Part shown: piece by piece, positions 17,912 to 27,174 of the stretch | Layout: every line of letters starts with the position of its first letter | How positions within the stretch are numbered: the first letter of the stretch is position 1 | From: Sphingobacterium spiritivorum ATCC 33861 | GTDB taxonomy: Bacteria > Bacteroidota > Bacteroidia > Sphingobacteriales > Sphingobacteriaceae | Assembly: GCF_000143765.1 (NCBI RefSeq) | Contig: NZ_GL379776.1 | Coordinates: 64,465-128,464 of the forward strand | Length of the DNA stretch: 64,000 nucleotides | Reading direction: 5' to 3' | Made by a program: the position numbers and the translations under genes | Notes under the pieces: generated by a model | The model's input: the letters and a program-made list of their open reading frames with translations, nothing else | Told to the model about the DNA's origin: nothing | The model's database searches: none

Positions 17912-19126
17912 TTACTTTCTCTTTTGTTTTAGGGTATAATATACCTGCTCATTTAATCGGATCAGATCAAAATTCATGCCCTTACATTCAAAGTATTCAA
18001 CCTTCTGTTCTGTACATTCCTTTTGCGTACTATTCTGCATATATACATTATTTATTTTGAATCTGACGGTGTCACCCTGATAGGCTATCGTATAATAGCG
18101 TGTCCCGTTCCATTTCACTTCTGTATCCGCACACCGGATTTTGGATGTTTTGTAGAAATATTCTGCTTTAGGCTGATTCTGATCAGGGGTCAATCTAGTG
18201 ATAGTCCGGTTATGAGGAGCAGAAAAACTGCTGATATCTCGGATTTCCTTATTTCCGTCATACACCCAGGTGACCAGTTGATCAGCCTGATTGGCTTTTA
18301 TATATCCATCTTCAAATGTAAAAGGACCCTGTGCTCCAGCAAATTGGGCATCGGTATCCAGATCGGCTATAATCTTTCCTTCTTTGTCCACTTTATAGCT
18401 TTTTTGCAAAGGAGGAGTCTTATTTGAACTTTCGGACAGTATATTAATAATCAACTCATTCCGATCCGGCAGAAAATAAGGCTCACTGGCATGATGCTGT
18501 TTCCCTGCATCCAATAACATTTTTACTTCTACCCCATCCAGGTCAAACTGATTATCTAAGGTCTGATATAAGACAAATTTAGTCCCGAGATCAGGTTGCT
18601 TTATTAGCTTAATCCAGTAAATCAGAAAAACACTGACAACAACTATTCCGGCAACACATAGTGCAAACTTGATATTGTTATAAAATAAGGCACCCACACT
18701 GATCTTCTGTGACTGAAACGGTAAAGACAACCCGATCGCCAACAGGATACAAACTATTGTTATATAAGGTAGGTGTAAACGAAAAAATTGTTTTACAGAA
18801 GAGCTAAATTCATTGGAATAGCCAAAACTAGCTATACAAAATATTCCATAACCTAGCCAAAACAGCAATAGTAATATAAGAAATGGTTGTAAAAAGCGAA
18901 ATAGAATATGTGGATAGATGAGCTGTGATACTATAAGATGATCAAGACCTCTGATTATACATGCAACGAGCAATATGAGAATAAGGCTGATAAATGTTGC
19001 AAATACTGCTGTGCCGAAGCTTAAAAAACTCGGTTGCTGAGTGCTGTAATACCAATAGGTAAAAATTAAAATAAGCAATGACAGGATCAGTGCCTTGATA
19101 TTGGCCGTGGTCATCAGGTTTTCCAT
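17912..19126 (-). CDS. Multi-pass membrane protein with large exported C-terminal domain, unknown function (operon gene 1)
   Basis: The 404-residue protein has about five hydrophobic helices in its first 175 residues (for example ALILSLLILIFTYWYY and FALCVAGIVVVSVFLIYWI). About 230 residues of beta-rich sequence follow (LLDAGKQHHASEPYFLPDRNELIINIL, then VTWVYDGNKEIRDISSF), which resembles propeller-like strands. A CTEQKVEYFECKGM stretch near the end could hold a disulfide. It is the first gene of a tight four-gene operon of exported and membrane proteins. Nothing in it is a recognised catalytic motif. Confidence 0.7.
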   Translation of the reverse strand: MENLMTTANIKALILSLLILIFTYWYYSTQQPSFLSFGTAVFATFISLILILLVACIIRGLDHLIVSQLIYPHILFRFLQPFLILLLLFWLGYGIFCIASFGYSNEFSSSVKQFFRLHLPYITIVCILLAIGLSLPFQSQKISVGALFYNNIKFALCVAGIVVVSVFLIYWIKLIKQPDLGTKFVLYQTLDNQFDLDGVEVKMLLDAGKQHHASEPYFLPDRNELIINILSESSNKTPPLQKSYKVDKEGKIIADLDTDAQFAGAQGPFTFEDGYIKANQADQLVTWVYDGNKEIRDISSFSAPHNRTITRLTPDQNQPKAEYFYKTSKIRCADTEVKWNGTRYYTIAYQGDTVRFKINNVYMQNSTQKECTEQKVEYFECKGMNFDLIRLNEQVYYTLKQKRK

Positions 19127-19253
19127 TTGATTAGCTGAAAGTTGAGTAAATATACGTGCTATACTTCAATAAACTCTATTCCTATTTGAAGACTTAAATA
19201 TACTATCAGCAATATAAAACTATAAGTTCACCGATATTCCTTACTTTTACACG

Positions 19254-19478
19254 ATGAATGAGCAACCTAATAATCCTTTACACGGAGTCCGTTTAGATAC
19301 TATTATTGAATACCTTGTCGATCATTTCGGCGGTTGGGAAGGTTTAGGTAAACGTATTCAGATCCGTTGTTTTAATGAGAATCCCAGTCTGAAATCATCC
19401 CTTACATTTCTCAGAAGAACACCCTGGGCGCGTCAGAAGGTTGAAGAATTATATGTACGGATTATCAGTCATAAATAA
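19254..19478 (+). CDS. VF530 family (DUF2132) small protein
   Basis: This 74-residue protein matches the VF530 family along its length: [30 protein letters not shown], then [31 protein letters not shown]. Family members fold into a small helical domain and were proposed to bind DNA from structure; I know of no confirmed role. It is divergent from the operon at 19126. A TACTTTTA sequence just before the ATG resembles the Bacteroidota promoter box TAnnTTTG with one mismatch, so the transcript may be nearly leaderless. Confidence 0.88.
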   Translation: MNEQPNNPLHGVRLDTIIEYLVDHFGGWEGLGKRIQIRCFNENPSLKSSLTFLRRTPWARQKVEELYVRIISHK

Positions 19479-19599
19479 TATTTCCTCCCACAGTCGTAAA
19501 GAATATTATCAATCTCTCGTTACAAAATTTATTCTATTAATTTTCTAACGTTAATACAGCAATTCGCTTTGCAATAGCAGATTATCATTAAAGAATGCC

Positions 19600-19607
19600 T
19601 ACCTTTG
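19600..19607 (+). promoter_or_regulatory. Promoter -7 box TACCTTTG
   Basis: TACCTTTG matches the Bacteroidota -7 consensus TAnnTTTG exactly and ends only five bases before the ATG at 19613. Transcription should therefore begin close to that ATG. No TTG is found at the usual -33 spacing, so the match rests on the -7 box alone. Confidence 0.5.
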
Positions 19608-19612
19608 CAGCC

Positions 19613-20062
19613 ATGAAAAAAATTGCAGACTACAGAAGGCTTTTGAACGTAGATAAATCAGCGGATCTTAAAATATTAAAATCGACTTATCGGGCGATTA
19701 TGAAAGAGTGTCATCCTGATAAATTTGTTAATGATGAAGAAGGAAGGATCGCTGCTGAGATCAAAAGTAAAGAGATGATAGAAGCCTATCATTTTTTAGT
19801 AAGTATTTGTCCGGAAACGCTGGAAAACCAGCTTCCTATATATACTGCAACTATAGCCAACTCCGGTATTGCTGATTTTGACTGGAAATCGCAGGTTTTG
19901 GTTATTACCTTTCACGATGGAAGTCAATATGAATATTTTGGTGTAGCAAAAAATGATTACATCAAGTTTATTAACGCTGATTCACCAGGTCGCTTTGCAA
20001 GAAGACACATTTTTCATTCTTATCCTTACAGAAATGTGTTAAAGACTTCTGAGCCCGTCTGA
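19613..20062 (+). CDS. J-domain plus KTSC domain protein
   Basis: The first 65 residues form a DnaJ-like J domain (DYRRLLNVDKSADLKILKSTYRAIMKECHPDKF) with the HPD tripeptide that stimulates Hsp70. The last 65 residues (IADFDWKSQVLVITFHDGSQYEYFGV to SPGRFARRHI) match the KTSC domain, a short domain of unknown biochemistry found in proteins including lysyl-tRNA-synthetase-associated contexts. I place the start at ATG 19613 (MKKIADY). An in-frame ATG at 19595 would put its first codons inside the TACCTTTG promoter box. Length is 149 residues. The protein is cytosolic. A strong terminator follows. Confidence 0.82.
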   Translation: MKKIADYRRLLNVDKSADLKILKSTYRAIMKECHPDKFVNDEEGRIAAEIKSKEMIEAYHFLVSICPETLENQLPIYTATIANSGIADFDWKSQVLVITFHDGSQYEYFGVAKNDYIKFINADSPGRFARRHIFHSYPYRNVLKTSEPV

Positions 20063-20091
20063 TTTTAACTGTTACCCGACATACCAAAATC

Positions 20092-20131
20092 AAAAAAAGC
20101 ACCTTTTAGTTTTCTAAAAGGTGCTTTTTTT
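20092..20131 (+). terminator. Intrinsic terminator after the J-domain/KTSC gene
   Basis: An 18-bp perfect stem (left arm 20092-20109, right arm 20114-20131, loop TTTT) ends in seven T. It lies 29 bases after the stop codon. The A run on the left would also serve the other strand. Confidence 0.92.
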
Positions 20132-20350
20132 ATACCCTCCTAAAATATAATTCATTCAATAATTGACAAAGTCATTTATTGAATTTTGATTAAAAAACAC
20201 CATATTTCTTTGAATTTCTGAACAATAATTAAATTCCACATGATTACAGATTTTTATTGTCGCGAAATCGCTACAAAACAGATAATAACGTGTAGTTATA
20301 TGTCTTATAAAAAAACAGAATATTCGTTCATATAATTTAAAATGTAGCTA

Positions 20351-20378
20351 TTGTACTACAAAAATTTTATTACTTTCG
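20351..20378 (+). promoter_or_regulatory. Possible promoter of the repeat-rich surface protein
   Basis: In the 360-base AT-rich gap before the gene at 20491, TTG (20351-20353) is followed after 17 bases by TACTTTCG (20371-20378), one mismatch from TAnnTTTG. The spacing is slightly shorter than usual. The rest of the gap shows nothing else that I can name. Confidence 0.35.
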
Positions 20379-20490
20379 AATCCATATTATCTATCTATAT
20401 ATTCGCAAAAAATAGATTTAAAAGGGGAATAAAATACCTGATTATTTTAAGGTTTACATCTAAGTAATATTTTCAATTATTAACATTGAT

Positions 20491-23400
20491 ATGAAAAAAC
20501 ATTCATTATTAGTGCTGCTATCATGTCTTGCAGTAGCAACAGGATATGCCCAGCAGAAAATCGGAGACGGTTCAATCTCCGGAGCATCAAATCTACCGAA
20601 TAAAGATGCCATACTTGAGCTATCAAGTAAATACAAAGGGTTACTATTTTCAAGAGTAGAGCTACAATCCACTACTAATCCTGCTCCATTACAGAGTAAT
20701 CAACATGTGCTGGGTATGATGGTATATAATACGGCAAAAGTCGGCGACGTTTCTCCCGGTATATACTATAATGACGGAAACAAGTGGATTGCCGTAGGTA
20801 ATTCTTACGGAGCTATTAATATTACCTACAATCCGTCAACATTCGAGATGTCATTTATAGATGTCAATGGTAATCCTGTAACTATTAATCTGAAAGATGT
20901 TGTCAAAGCGAACGAAACACTGACTACACTGGCATACGATAACACAACCAAGATTCTGACCTACACAGATGAGAAAAATCTGCCGACTACAATCAATATC
21001 AGTACACTTGTGACCGGCAATGAAACACTCACTGTACTTACTTACGATCCGGCGACAAACAAACTAACCTACAAAGACGAAGCAGGAACTATTAATTCGC
21101 TTGATATCAGCAATCTGGTCAAAAACAATGAGACACTGACTACACTGGCATACGATAACACAACCAAGATTCTGACCTACACAGATGAGAAAAATCTGCC
21201 GACTACGATCAATATCAGTACACTCGTGACCGGCAATGAAACACTCACTGTACTTACTTACGATCCGGCGACAAACAAACTAACCTACAAAGACGAAGCA
21301 GGAACTATTAATACGCTTGATATCAGCAATCTGGTCAAAAACAATGAGACACTGACTACACTGGCATACGATAACACAACCAAGATTCTGACCTACACAG
21401 ATGAGAAAAATCTGCCGACTACGATCAATATCAGTACACTCGTGACCGGCAATGAAACACTCACTGTACTTACTTACGATCCGGCGACAAACAAACTAAC
21501 CTACAAAGACGAAGCAGGAACTATTAATACGCTTGATATCAGCAATCTGGTCAAAAACAATGAGACACTGACTACACTGGCATACGATAACACAACCAAG
21601 ATTCTGACCTACACAGATGAGAAAAATCTGCCGACTACGATCAACATCAGTACACTCGTTACAGGGAATGAAACACTCACTGTACTTACTTACGATCCGG
21701 CGACAAACAAACTAACCTACAAAGACGAAGCAGGAACTATTAATACGCTTGATATCAGCAATCTGGTCAAAAACAATCAAACAACAACAACAGTTGTCGC
21801 AGGAACAGCAACCTCTGTGACTTCCTCAACGGTTGGTAACAACACCGCTTATACCATAAATGTAACTCCTGCTACAACAACATCTACCGGAGCGGTAAAA
21901 CCAGGCTCCGGATTGTCGGTAGCGGCCGACGGAACATTGTCCGTGAACTCTTCAGGTACTGGAGGTATTGGTAAAGATTTTACTTCTACAGATTTAAACA
22001 TTACAAATGGAACCGGGGCAACCCTTACTGATGTAGTTGCTGACATTAAGACCAATGCTGTAACCACAATAAAAATTGCTGACGCAAATGTGACTGCTGC
22101 AAAACTAACCGCAGGAACAGGTACGGCTGGCCGTGTCGCTATTGCTGATGCAACCGGAGCGGTTACCTACGGAAAATTACCGGCAAGTTCGGTAACTGGA
22201 GAAAACTTTACCTCAACAGATCTGAATATAACAGGCGGAACAGGGGCAACCCTTACAACTGTAACAGCAAATATAAATGACGGTGTAATTACACCTTCCA
22301 AATTAGCCAATGCAGGTGCTAATCAGGTGTTAACTACCAGTGCTACAGGATTACCACAATGGGTAAACCAAAACACATTGGTTCCTGCTACGACAAACAC
22401 CTTAGTGAACAACGGAACAAATACACTTACATCAACAGTAGACGGAGTAACAGCTACAGCGCAAGTTGTCAATACAGTTGCAAACAGCTTATCCGGTTCA
22501 AATCTGACTACGACAGTAAACGGTGTCACTGCTACAGCATTAGACTTAGCACCTGCAGTACAGAATGCATTAAAGTTCGCTAATGGGACTAATGCTACTT
22601 TAACTGGAAACGGAACTATTGCCACACCTTATAAGTATGATGTAGCAACTGCCAATGGAACAACCTTAGGGGTAGTAAAAGAAGCTGCCACCGACCCGAC
22701 TGTAAATATTGTCAATGGCGAACTATCTGTAAATCCTGCCAATGTAGCTACCAGCTTAGGTAAAGATGTAACTGCAGGGAGCACTAAAGTTATACTTGGT
22801 GGTACCCCAACAGGAGCTGTCTTAAAGCCTTTTAGTATAGACGTCGCAACAGCAAATGGCACTTCATTAGGGGTAGTAAAAGAAGCCACGACTAACCCGA
22901 CGGTAAATATTATAAATGGCGAACTAGCTGTAAATCCTGTCAATGTAGCAACCAGTTTAGGTAAAACAATTACTACCGACGGTATTATTAAAGTGAATGC
23001 AGTTAACGCGTTAGCCGGTTCTGTTTTGGCCGATGCCGTTTTAAGTATAGCTGACGGATCCATTACATCCACAAAAATAACAGATGGAACTATTGTCAAT
23101 GCTGATATTGCAAACAGTACGATTTCAGAAGAAAAAATAGCTAACGCAGGTGCCAATCAGGTGTTAACTACCAGTGCTACAGGAGTGCCACAATGGGTAA
23201 ACCAAAACACATTGGAACCCTGGAGAGAACAAGGAACTTCCAACGGTGCAACTACCAATCTGCAAAATATTTACCAGATGGGAAATGTAGCAATAGGCGC
23301 AGGTGCTACTGCACTGACCGGAGCTGACGCAAATGCCAAACTCTATGTCAACGGAACTATTACTACAGCGTCTTCACTATATGCTGATTACGTTTTTGAA

Positions 23401-23742
23401 GATTATCTTGAAGGAACTTCTAAGCTGAATAGTGACTATTCATTTAAATCTTTAGATGAAGTAGAAACGTTTATAAATGAAAACAAACACCTTCCGGGAG
23501 TTACAGGGATCAAAGGGCTGAGCAAAAATGAGAAAGGCGAATATATTTTTAATATATCCGAACTCAGTGTTCAGATTCTGGAAAAGGTAGAAGAATTATA
23601 TCTGCATACTATCGAACAAAAGAAGCAATTAGACAACAAGGACCGGGAGATTGAAACATTAAAGGAAACCGTAAAAAATATGAACGATCGTCTGGAACGT
23701 ATCGAAAAACTTTACGGAACACAGGCTTCTCATACAAAGTAA
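20491..23742 (+). CDS. Large secreted repeat protein, tail-fibre/adhesin-like
   Basis: The 1083-residue protein has a signal peptide (MKKHSLLVLLSCLAVATGYAQ). After a beta-rich N-terminal domain come four 72-residue repeats (DNA 20911-21774). Each is made of two diverged 36-residue halves that begin NETLTTLAYD and NETLTVLTYD. Then follows a Thr/Ala/Asn/Gly-rich region with further repeats (IANAGANQVLTTSATG twice; NGTTLGVVKEA and NGTSLGVVKEA). The last 150 residues contain NENKHLPGVTGIKG and a heptad-rich coiled coil (SVQILEKVEELYLHTIEQKKQL onward), a tail common in Bacteroidota fibre-like proteins and probably trimeric. There is no T9SS type B tail. Its stop overlaps the next start in TAATG. 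An adhesive or surface-fibre role is inferred. Confidence 0.85.
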   Translation: MKKHSLLVLLSCLAVATGYAQQKIGDGSISGASNLPNKDAILELSSKYKGLLFSRVELQSTTNPAPLQSNQHVLGMMVYNTAKVGDVSPGIYYNDGNKWIAVGNSYGAINITYNPSTFEMSFIDVNGNPVTINLKDVVKANETLTTLAYDNTTKILTYTDEKNLPTTINISTLVTGNETLTVLTYDPATNKLTYKDEAGTINSLDISNLVKNNETLTTLAYDNTTKILTYTDEKNLPTTINISTLVTGNETLTVLTYDPATNKLTYKDEAGTINTLDISNLVKNNETLTTLAYDNTTKILTYTDEKNLPTTINISTLVTGNETLTVLTYDPATNKLTYKDEAGTINTLDISNLVKNNETLTTLAYDNTTKILTYTDEKNLPTTINISTLVTGNETLTVLTYDPATNKLTYKDEAGTINTLDISNLVKNNQTTTTVVAGTATSVTSSTVGNNTAYTINVTPATTTSTGAVKPGSGLSVAADGTLSVNSSGTGGIGKDFTSTDLNITNGTGATLTDVVADIKTNAVTTIKIADANVTAAKLTAGTGTAGRVAIADATGAVTYGKLPASSVTGENFTSTDLNITGGTGATLTTVTANINDGVITPSKLANAGANQVLTTSATGLPQWVNQNTLVPATTNTLVNNGTNTLTSTVDGVTATAQVVNTVANSLSGSNLTTTVNGVTATALDLAPAVQNALKFANGTNATLTGNGTIATPYKYDVATANGTTLGVVKEAATDPTVNIVNGELSVNPANVATSLGKDVTAGSTKVILGGTPTGAVLKPFSIDVATANGTSLGVVKEATTNPTVNIINGELAVNPVNVATSLGKTITTDGIIKVNAVNALAGSVLADAVLSIADGSITSTKITDGTIVNADIANSTISEEKIANAGANQVLTTSATGVPQWVNQNTLEPWREQGTSNGATTNLQNIYQMGNVAIGAGATALTGADANAKLYVNGTITTASSLYADYVFEDYLEGTSKLNSDYSFKSLDEVETFINENKHLPGVTGIKGLSKNEKGEYIFNISELSVQILEKVEELYLHTIEQKKQLDNKDREIETLKETVKNMNDRLERIEKLYGTQASHTK
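20911..21774 (+). repeat. Four in-frame 216-bp tandem repeats
   Basis: Units start at 20911, 21127, 21343 and 21559, each exactly 216 bases (72 codons). Units 2 and 3 appear identical. Unit 1 differs at a few positions, including a Ser instead of Thr codon near its end, and unit 4 has several silent changes. Such identity points to recent duplication. Confidence 0.97.
22306..23215 (+). repeat. Dispersed direct repeats within the surface-protein gene
   Basis: A repeat of about 75 bp occurs at 22306-22381 and 23140-23215 (encoding IANAGANQVLTTSATG and PQWVNQNTL). A second pair of about 123 bp occurs at 22642-22764 and 22843-22968. Both are in frame and encode near-identical peptides. Confidence 0.85.
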
Positions 23743-24530
23743 TGCCAGTCATGAAAAAGAAAATCAATAGTTTGACGACATCATTACCGCTGTTGTTATG
23801 GGTTTCCGGATTGGCCACATTACAAGCTCAGCAGGCTGGTGTAAACACCAAAAATCCACAGGCAGTCCTGCATGTGGATGCAAAAAAAGACAATAATCCC
23901 ACTGTACAGGAAGCTGACGATTTTGTAGTTACATCGGCAGGTAGTGTAGGGATAGGAACGATCAGTCCTACACACAAATTAGACATCCGGGGAAAAATCC
24001 AGATCAGAGACGGAGGAGAGCAGGCTGGCAGTGTGCTGACCAGCAATGCCAGCGGCCTTGCCAGGTGGAATTATCCGGCCGTATCAAAAGTGGTAGTTAA
24101 TGGTATTTTTTCAAGCAATGCAAAGGTAACACCAGATGGAGGGGCAACTCCAAAATACTCAAATGTATACATAACACTAACCAGAGGAAAATGGATAGTA
24201 AATGCAGGGCTTACATTTGTAGAAGGTAACAGAACCATATTCCAACGCTGCTATCTATCCTCTGCAAATAATGCTTTACAGCAAAATGGCTTTACCTTTT
24301 TGGGACCTGCAGGTGCACAAAGCAGTTATGGTGGTATAGTAGCTACCAATATAACTGATAGGACTGCAACGGGTCAACAACGAGGATTTGTTACTGGCAG
24401 CGTGGCTATAGAAGTAACCGCAACGACAGCCACTATTTACCTGTTGTTACAGAATCAGCCCGCGGGTGCTTACGAATTCAATGCACAGAATTATCTGGAA
24501 AATTATTTTTTTGCCAAACCAATAGATTGA
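23742..24530 (+). CDS. Secreted beta-rich protein, paralogue of the next gene
   Basis: The 262-residue protein has a signal peptide ending LATLQAQ. The first mature part reads AGVNTKNPQAVLHVDAKKDN and VGIGTISPTHKLDIRG, a signature of Bacteroidota fibre-like proteins. It is followed by a hydrophobic beta-rich C-terminal domain of about 130 residues (KWIVNAGLTFVE to NYLENYFFAKPI), possibly a jelly-roll. The ATG at 23742 overlaps the preceding stop (TAATG), and a second ATG at 23751 (MKKKINS) gives a more classical signal peptide. It shares domain order with the gene at 24612. A role as a subunit or partner of the large repeat protein is inferred from context. Confidence 0.75.
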   Translation: MPVMKKKINSLTTSLPLLLWVSGLATLQAQQAGVNTKNPQAVLHVDAKKDNNPTVQEADDFVVTSAGSVGIGTISPTHKLDIRGKIQIRDGGEQAGSVLTSNASGLARWNYPAVSKVVVNGIFSSNAKVTPDGGATPKYSNVYITLTRGKWIVNAGLTFVEGNRTIFQRCYLSSANNALQQNGFTFLGPAGAQSSYGGIVATNITDRTATGQQRGFVTGSVAIEVTATTATIYLLLQNQPAGAYEFNAQNYLENYFFAKPID

Positions 24531-24611
24531 TATCGGATACTTTTTACCGTAATGAAATATCAGTCTATCTGCATAAGCAAATAATATCTAATGTTATTAA
24601 TATACAACACA

Positions 24612-25412
24612 ATGAAAACATTTAAAATTATAGCTACAGCGCTTGCTACGATCTGCTTTGCATCCGCTTACGCACAAAATACGGGAATCAATACCAAAAA
24701 TCCACGTACTACATTCCATGTAGATGGTGGTAAAGATAATAATGCCAGCGGAGCCCCTACAGGGACACAGCCTGCTAATGATTTTGTTGTTACCAATACA
24801 GGTAATGTTGGTATTGGTACTATAGCTCCTACCACAAAACTCGTTATTGATAACGGTACTGCCGGAGCTGCCATTAAAATCATAGATGGAACGGAAGCCA
24901 ACGGCTACGTATTGACCAGTGATGCAAACGGAATTGGCAGCTGGACTTTGGTCCCGGCATTTCGTCCAACAGTATTAGGAGATTTCCCTGGCACCGCTAT
25001 TACTGTGCATGCTAATGGCGGTTCTGGTGGCGTAGTGGCTTCAGGTGCATCTATCACTCTTCCGCAGGGCAAATGGGCCGTAAATGCAGGCATGACATTT
25101 AACAATATTAATACCGATAGCTGGCAACATTGTTACTTATCTTCTAGCCCAGCAAGTATAGCGCAGGTAGGCTTTACCCATTTAGGTCCGGCAGGGAACA
25201 ACACCTCTTATGCAGGGGTATTATTTAAAGCGGCTAAAGCTTCGCCTACTGATACAAATGGGACAAGTTTTATATCCGGAAGTTCGGTTATTAATGTGAC
25301 TGCATCCACAGGAGCAACCATCTATCTGCTTTTCCAAAGTTGGGCCACTGATATTTTCCAATATGCGACCAACAATTCTGAAAATTATTTTTATGCAGTC
25401 CCTGTACAATAA
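24612..25412 (+). CDS. Secreted beta-rich protein, paralogue of the preceding gene
   Basis: This 266-residue protein starts best at ATG 24612, because [22 protein letters not shown] is a clean signal peptide; the frame extends to 24591 but adds only seven residues. The mature protein parallels its neighbour: [48 protein letters not shown], then a C-terminal beta domain with [30 protein letters not shown] and [11 protein letters not shown]. The two copies probably arose by duplication and then diverged. The function is unknown, and surface exposure is likely. Confidence 0.75.
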   Translation: MKTFKIIATALATICFASAYAQNTGINTKNPRTTFHVDGGKDNNASGAPTGTQPANDFVVTNTGNVGIGTIAPTTKLVIDNGTAGAAIKIIDGTEANGYVLTSDANGIGSWTLVPAFRPTVLGDFPGTAITVHANGGSGGVVASGASITLPQGKWAVNAGMTFNNINTDSWQHCYLSSSPASIAQVGFTHLGPAGNNTSYAGVLFKAAKASPTDTNGTSFISGSSVINVTASTGATIYLLFQSWATDIFQYATNNSENYFYAVPVQ

Positions 25413-25549
25413 AAACAGCAAAACAAGGAGTAACAATAAAAGACCTGAAGATGAAACTACATAGCAGATTAATAACAGGTATTGACAGTTTTAGATTGCT
25501 GTCATTAAGGTACCGTAATCTGTACATGAAGGTACAAACATGTATTAGT

Positions 25550-27136
25550 ATGAAAAATTCTATCAAATTTTTCCTTAGTGCTGCAATCGGGATGTTTAGC
25601 CTATCGCTATATGCTCAAGATGGCAAAAATTCCGATTTTTCAAATAACTCTTTTTTTATCGTTTCTGAAGGCACAGCAGATGTTATATATTCAGAAAGTC
25701 TCTTTATAGGCCCTAATGCAGAATGGCAGATTGACGGAGATTTATATATCTACAGCAACAAGATCTGGGTCGCTCCTACCGCCAAAATCACCGGAAGTGG
25801 TAAACTTATTCTGAAAGATCCAGGTTCCAATCCTTACTATTCAGGCTGGGGTAATCAACCGACACTGATCGATGCAAATAACGGAGAGTTTATTAAAGTA
25901 AATATTACAATTGACAACCCTTCTAATATCAAGTTGGCAGACATTGCAGATCCGGGTTACGGTACTCCGGCAGGTGTAAATAATACCGCAGGTTTGAAAG
26001 TAGATGCTAACATTGATTTTAATGTACAAGGGGGAGATATTCTGCTCAACGGATTTGAACTGATTCTGGGGTCTAATGCCCAGTTATTAAACGCAGGTAG
26101 CATTAATAGTCCGAATCAGAATATACGCGGGTATGTTGTAACAGGTAATATACCGAGCAGTTCACTTGTAAAGAGTCTGAAACAGGGTGAAAAATTCCTG
26201 TTTCCGGTAGGTATAAATGAAAGCAGCTACACTCCGGCAATCCTTACTCCAAAAACAGCCGATGATATCCATGTCGGAGTTATAGATTATAAAGCCGCGA
26301 CAACAATCCAGATCAAGGATACGGAGGTAGGTATGGACCGTATCTGGCATATTTATGCCAGTAAGGAACTGAGAGCGGATTACACGCTGATTCATCAGGC
26401 CATCACCAATGGAAATCTCTTTGTGGATAGCAAAGCAGAAATCATGCAATATTCAGGCAACGGTAACTGGATCGGAGATGTTACCACATTAGTAGGGACA
26501 GGTATACACAGCCGGCAGGACGTATTAGCTTATGCTGTTCCTACGCTGAGCGGTACCTGGATGACTAAGTTCAGCTACAAGGGCCCTGAAGCCAATGATG
26601 ACACCTTTACGATTGCCTATGCAGATGAATATCTCAACAAGGAAAATCAATTACATGTATTGCAAAATGACAATGCAGGCTCCAGTCCCATTATCGTTTC
26701 TTCAGTAACCATCCTCAGTCAGCCACAACACGGAAAGGTAACTGTCAATATAGATGGTAGCATCACTTATACCCCCGATCCGGGCTACATAGGAGAAGAT
26801 TCCTTTGAATATAGCATCACTGACGAATATGGACTTTCGGATACAGCCCGTGTCACACTTAATATCCTTTCCCGCGACCTTCATATTCCGAATGTATTTA
26901 CTCCGAACGGAGATGGTATCAACGATTATTTTGAGATTATCGGCTATGAATATTATGATCGTATCGGAATAACCATTGTCAACCGTTGGGGAAATGAAGT
27001 ATATCGTAACGGTACTTACGATAATAAATGGAACGGCAGTGGTCTGAATACTGGTACCTATTTCTATATTATCGAAGCTATAAAGGGTGGAGAAACACGT
27101 GTATTCAAAGGAGATGTATTGATCAAACCCCAATAA
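25550..27136 (+). CDS. Secreted protein with T9SS type B (gliding-motility-associated) C-terminal domain
   Basis: I choose ATG 25550 (MKNSIKFFLSAAIGMFSLSLYAQ, signal peptide) over the upstream frame opening at 25451, giving 528 residues. A beta-helix-like or adhesin-like N-terminal region comes first. A cadherin-like/Big_9-type domain follows (PEANDDTFTIAYADEY to SDTARVTLNI, with GYIGEDSFEYSITDEYG). The last 85 residues are a type B sorting domain: NVFTPNGDGINDYFEI, VNRWGNEVYRNG and NTGTYFYIIEA. Type B cargo of the type IX system crosses the outer membrane and often depends on a PorP/SprF partner, which is encoded next. Confidence 0.9.
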   Translation: MKNSIKFFLSAAIGMFSLSLYAQDGKNSDFSNNSFFIVSEGTADVIYSESLFIGPNAEWQIDGDLYIYSNKIWVAPTAKITGSGKLILKDPGSNPYYSGWGNQPTLIDANNGEFIKVNITIDNPSNIKLADIADPGYGTPAGVNNTAGLKVDANIDFNVQGGDILLNGFELILGSNAQLLNAGSINSPNQNIRGYVVTGNIPSSSLVKSLKQGEKFLFPVGINESSYTPAILTPKTADDIHVGVIDYKAATTIQIKDTEVGMDRIWHIYASKELRADYTLIHQAITNGNLFVDSKAEIMQYSGNGNWIGDVTTLVGTGIHSRQDVLAYAVPTLSGTWMTKFSYKGPEANDDTFTIAYADEYLNKENQLHVLQNDNAGSSPIIVSSVTILSQPQHGKVTVNIDGSITYTPDPGYIGEDSFEYSITDEYGLSDTARVTLNILSRDLHIPNVFTPNGDGINDYFEIIGYEYYDRIGITIVNRWGNEVYRNGTYDNKWNGSGLNTGTYFYIIEAIKGGETRVFKGDVLIKPQ

Positions 27137-27174
27137 TAGTGATTGTCTTAAAAACTACATAAGAACTATTAAAA

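Noticed and set aside
22323..23156. Minus-strand frames within the large repeat protein
   Set aside because: They mirror the Thr/Ala-rich coding sequence and arise from its repetitive codon use.
25451..25549. Longer N-terminus of the type B tail protein
   Set aside because: The extension adds 33 residues ahead of a clean signal peptide starting at 25550, which would block export.
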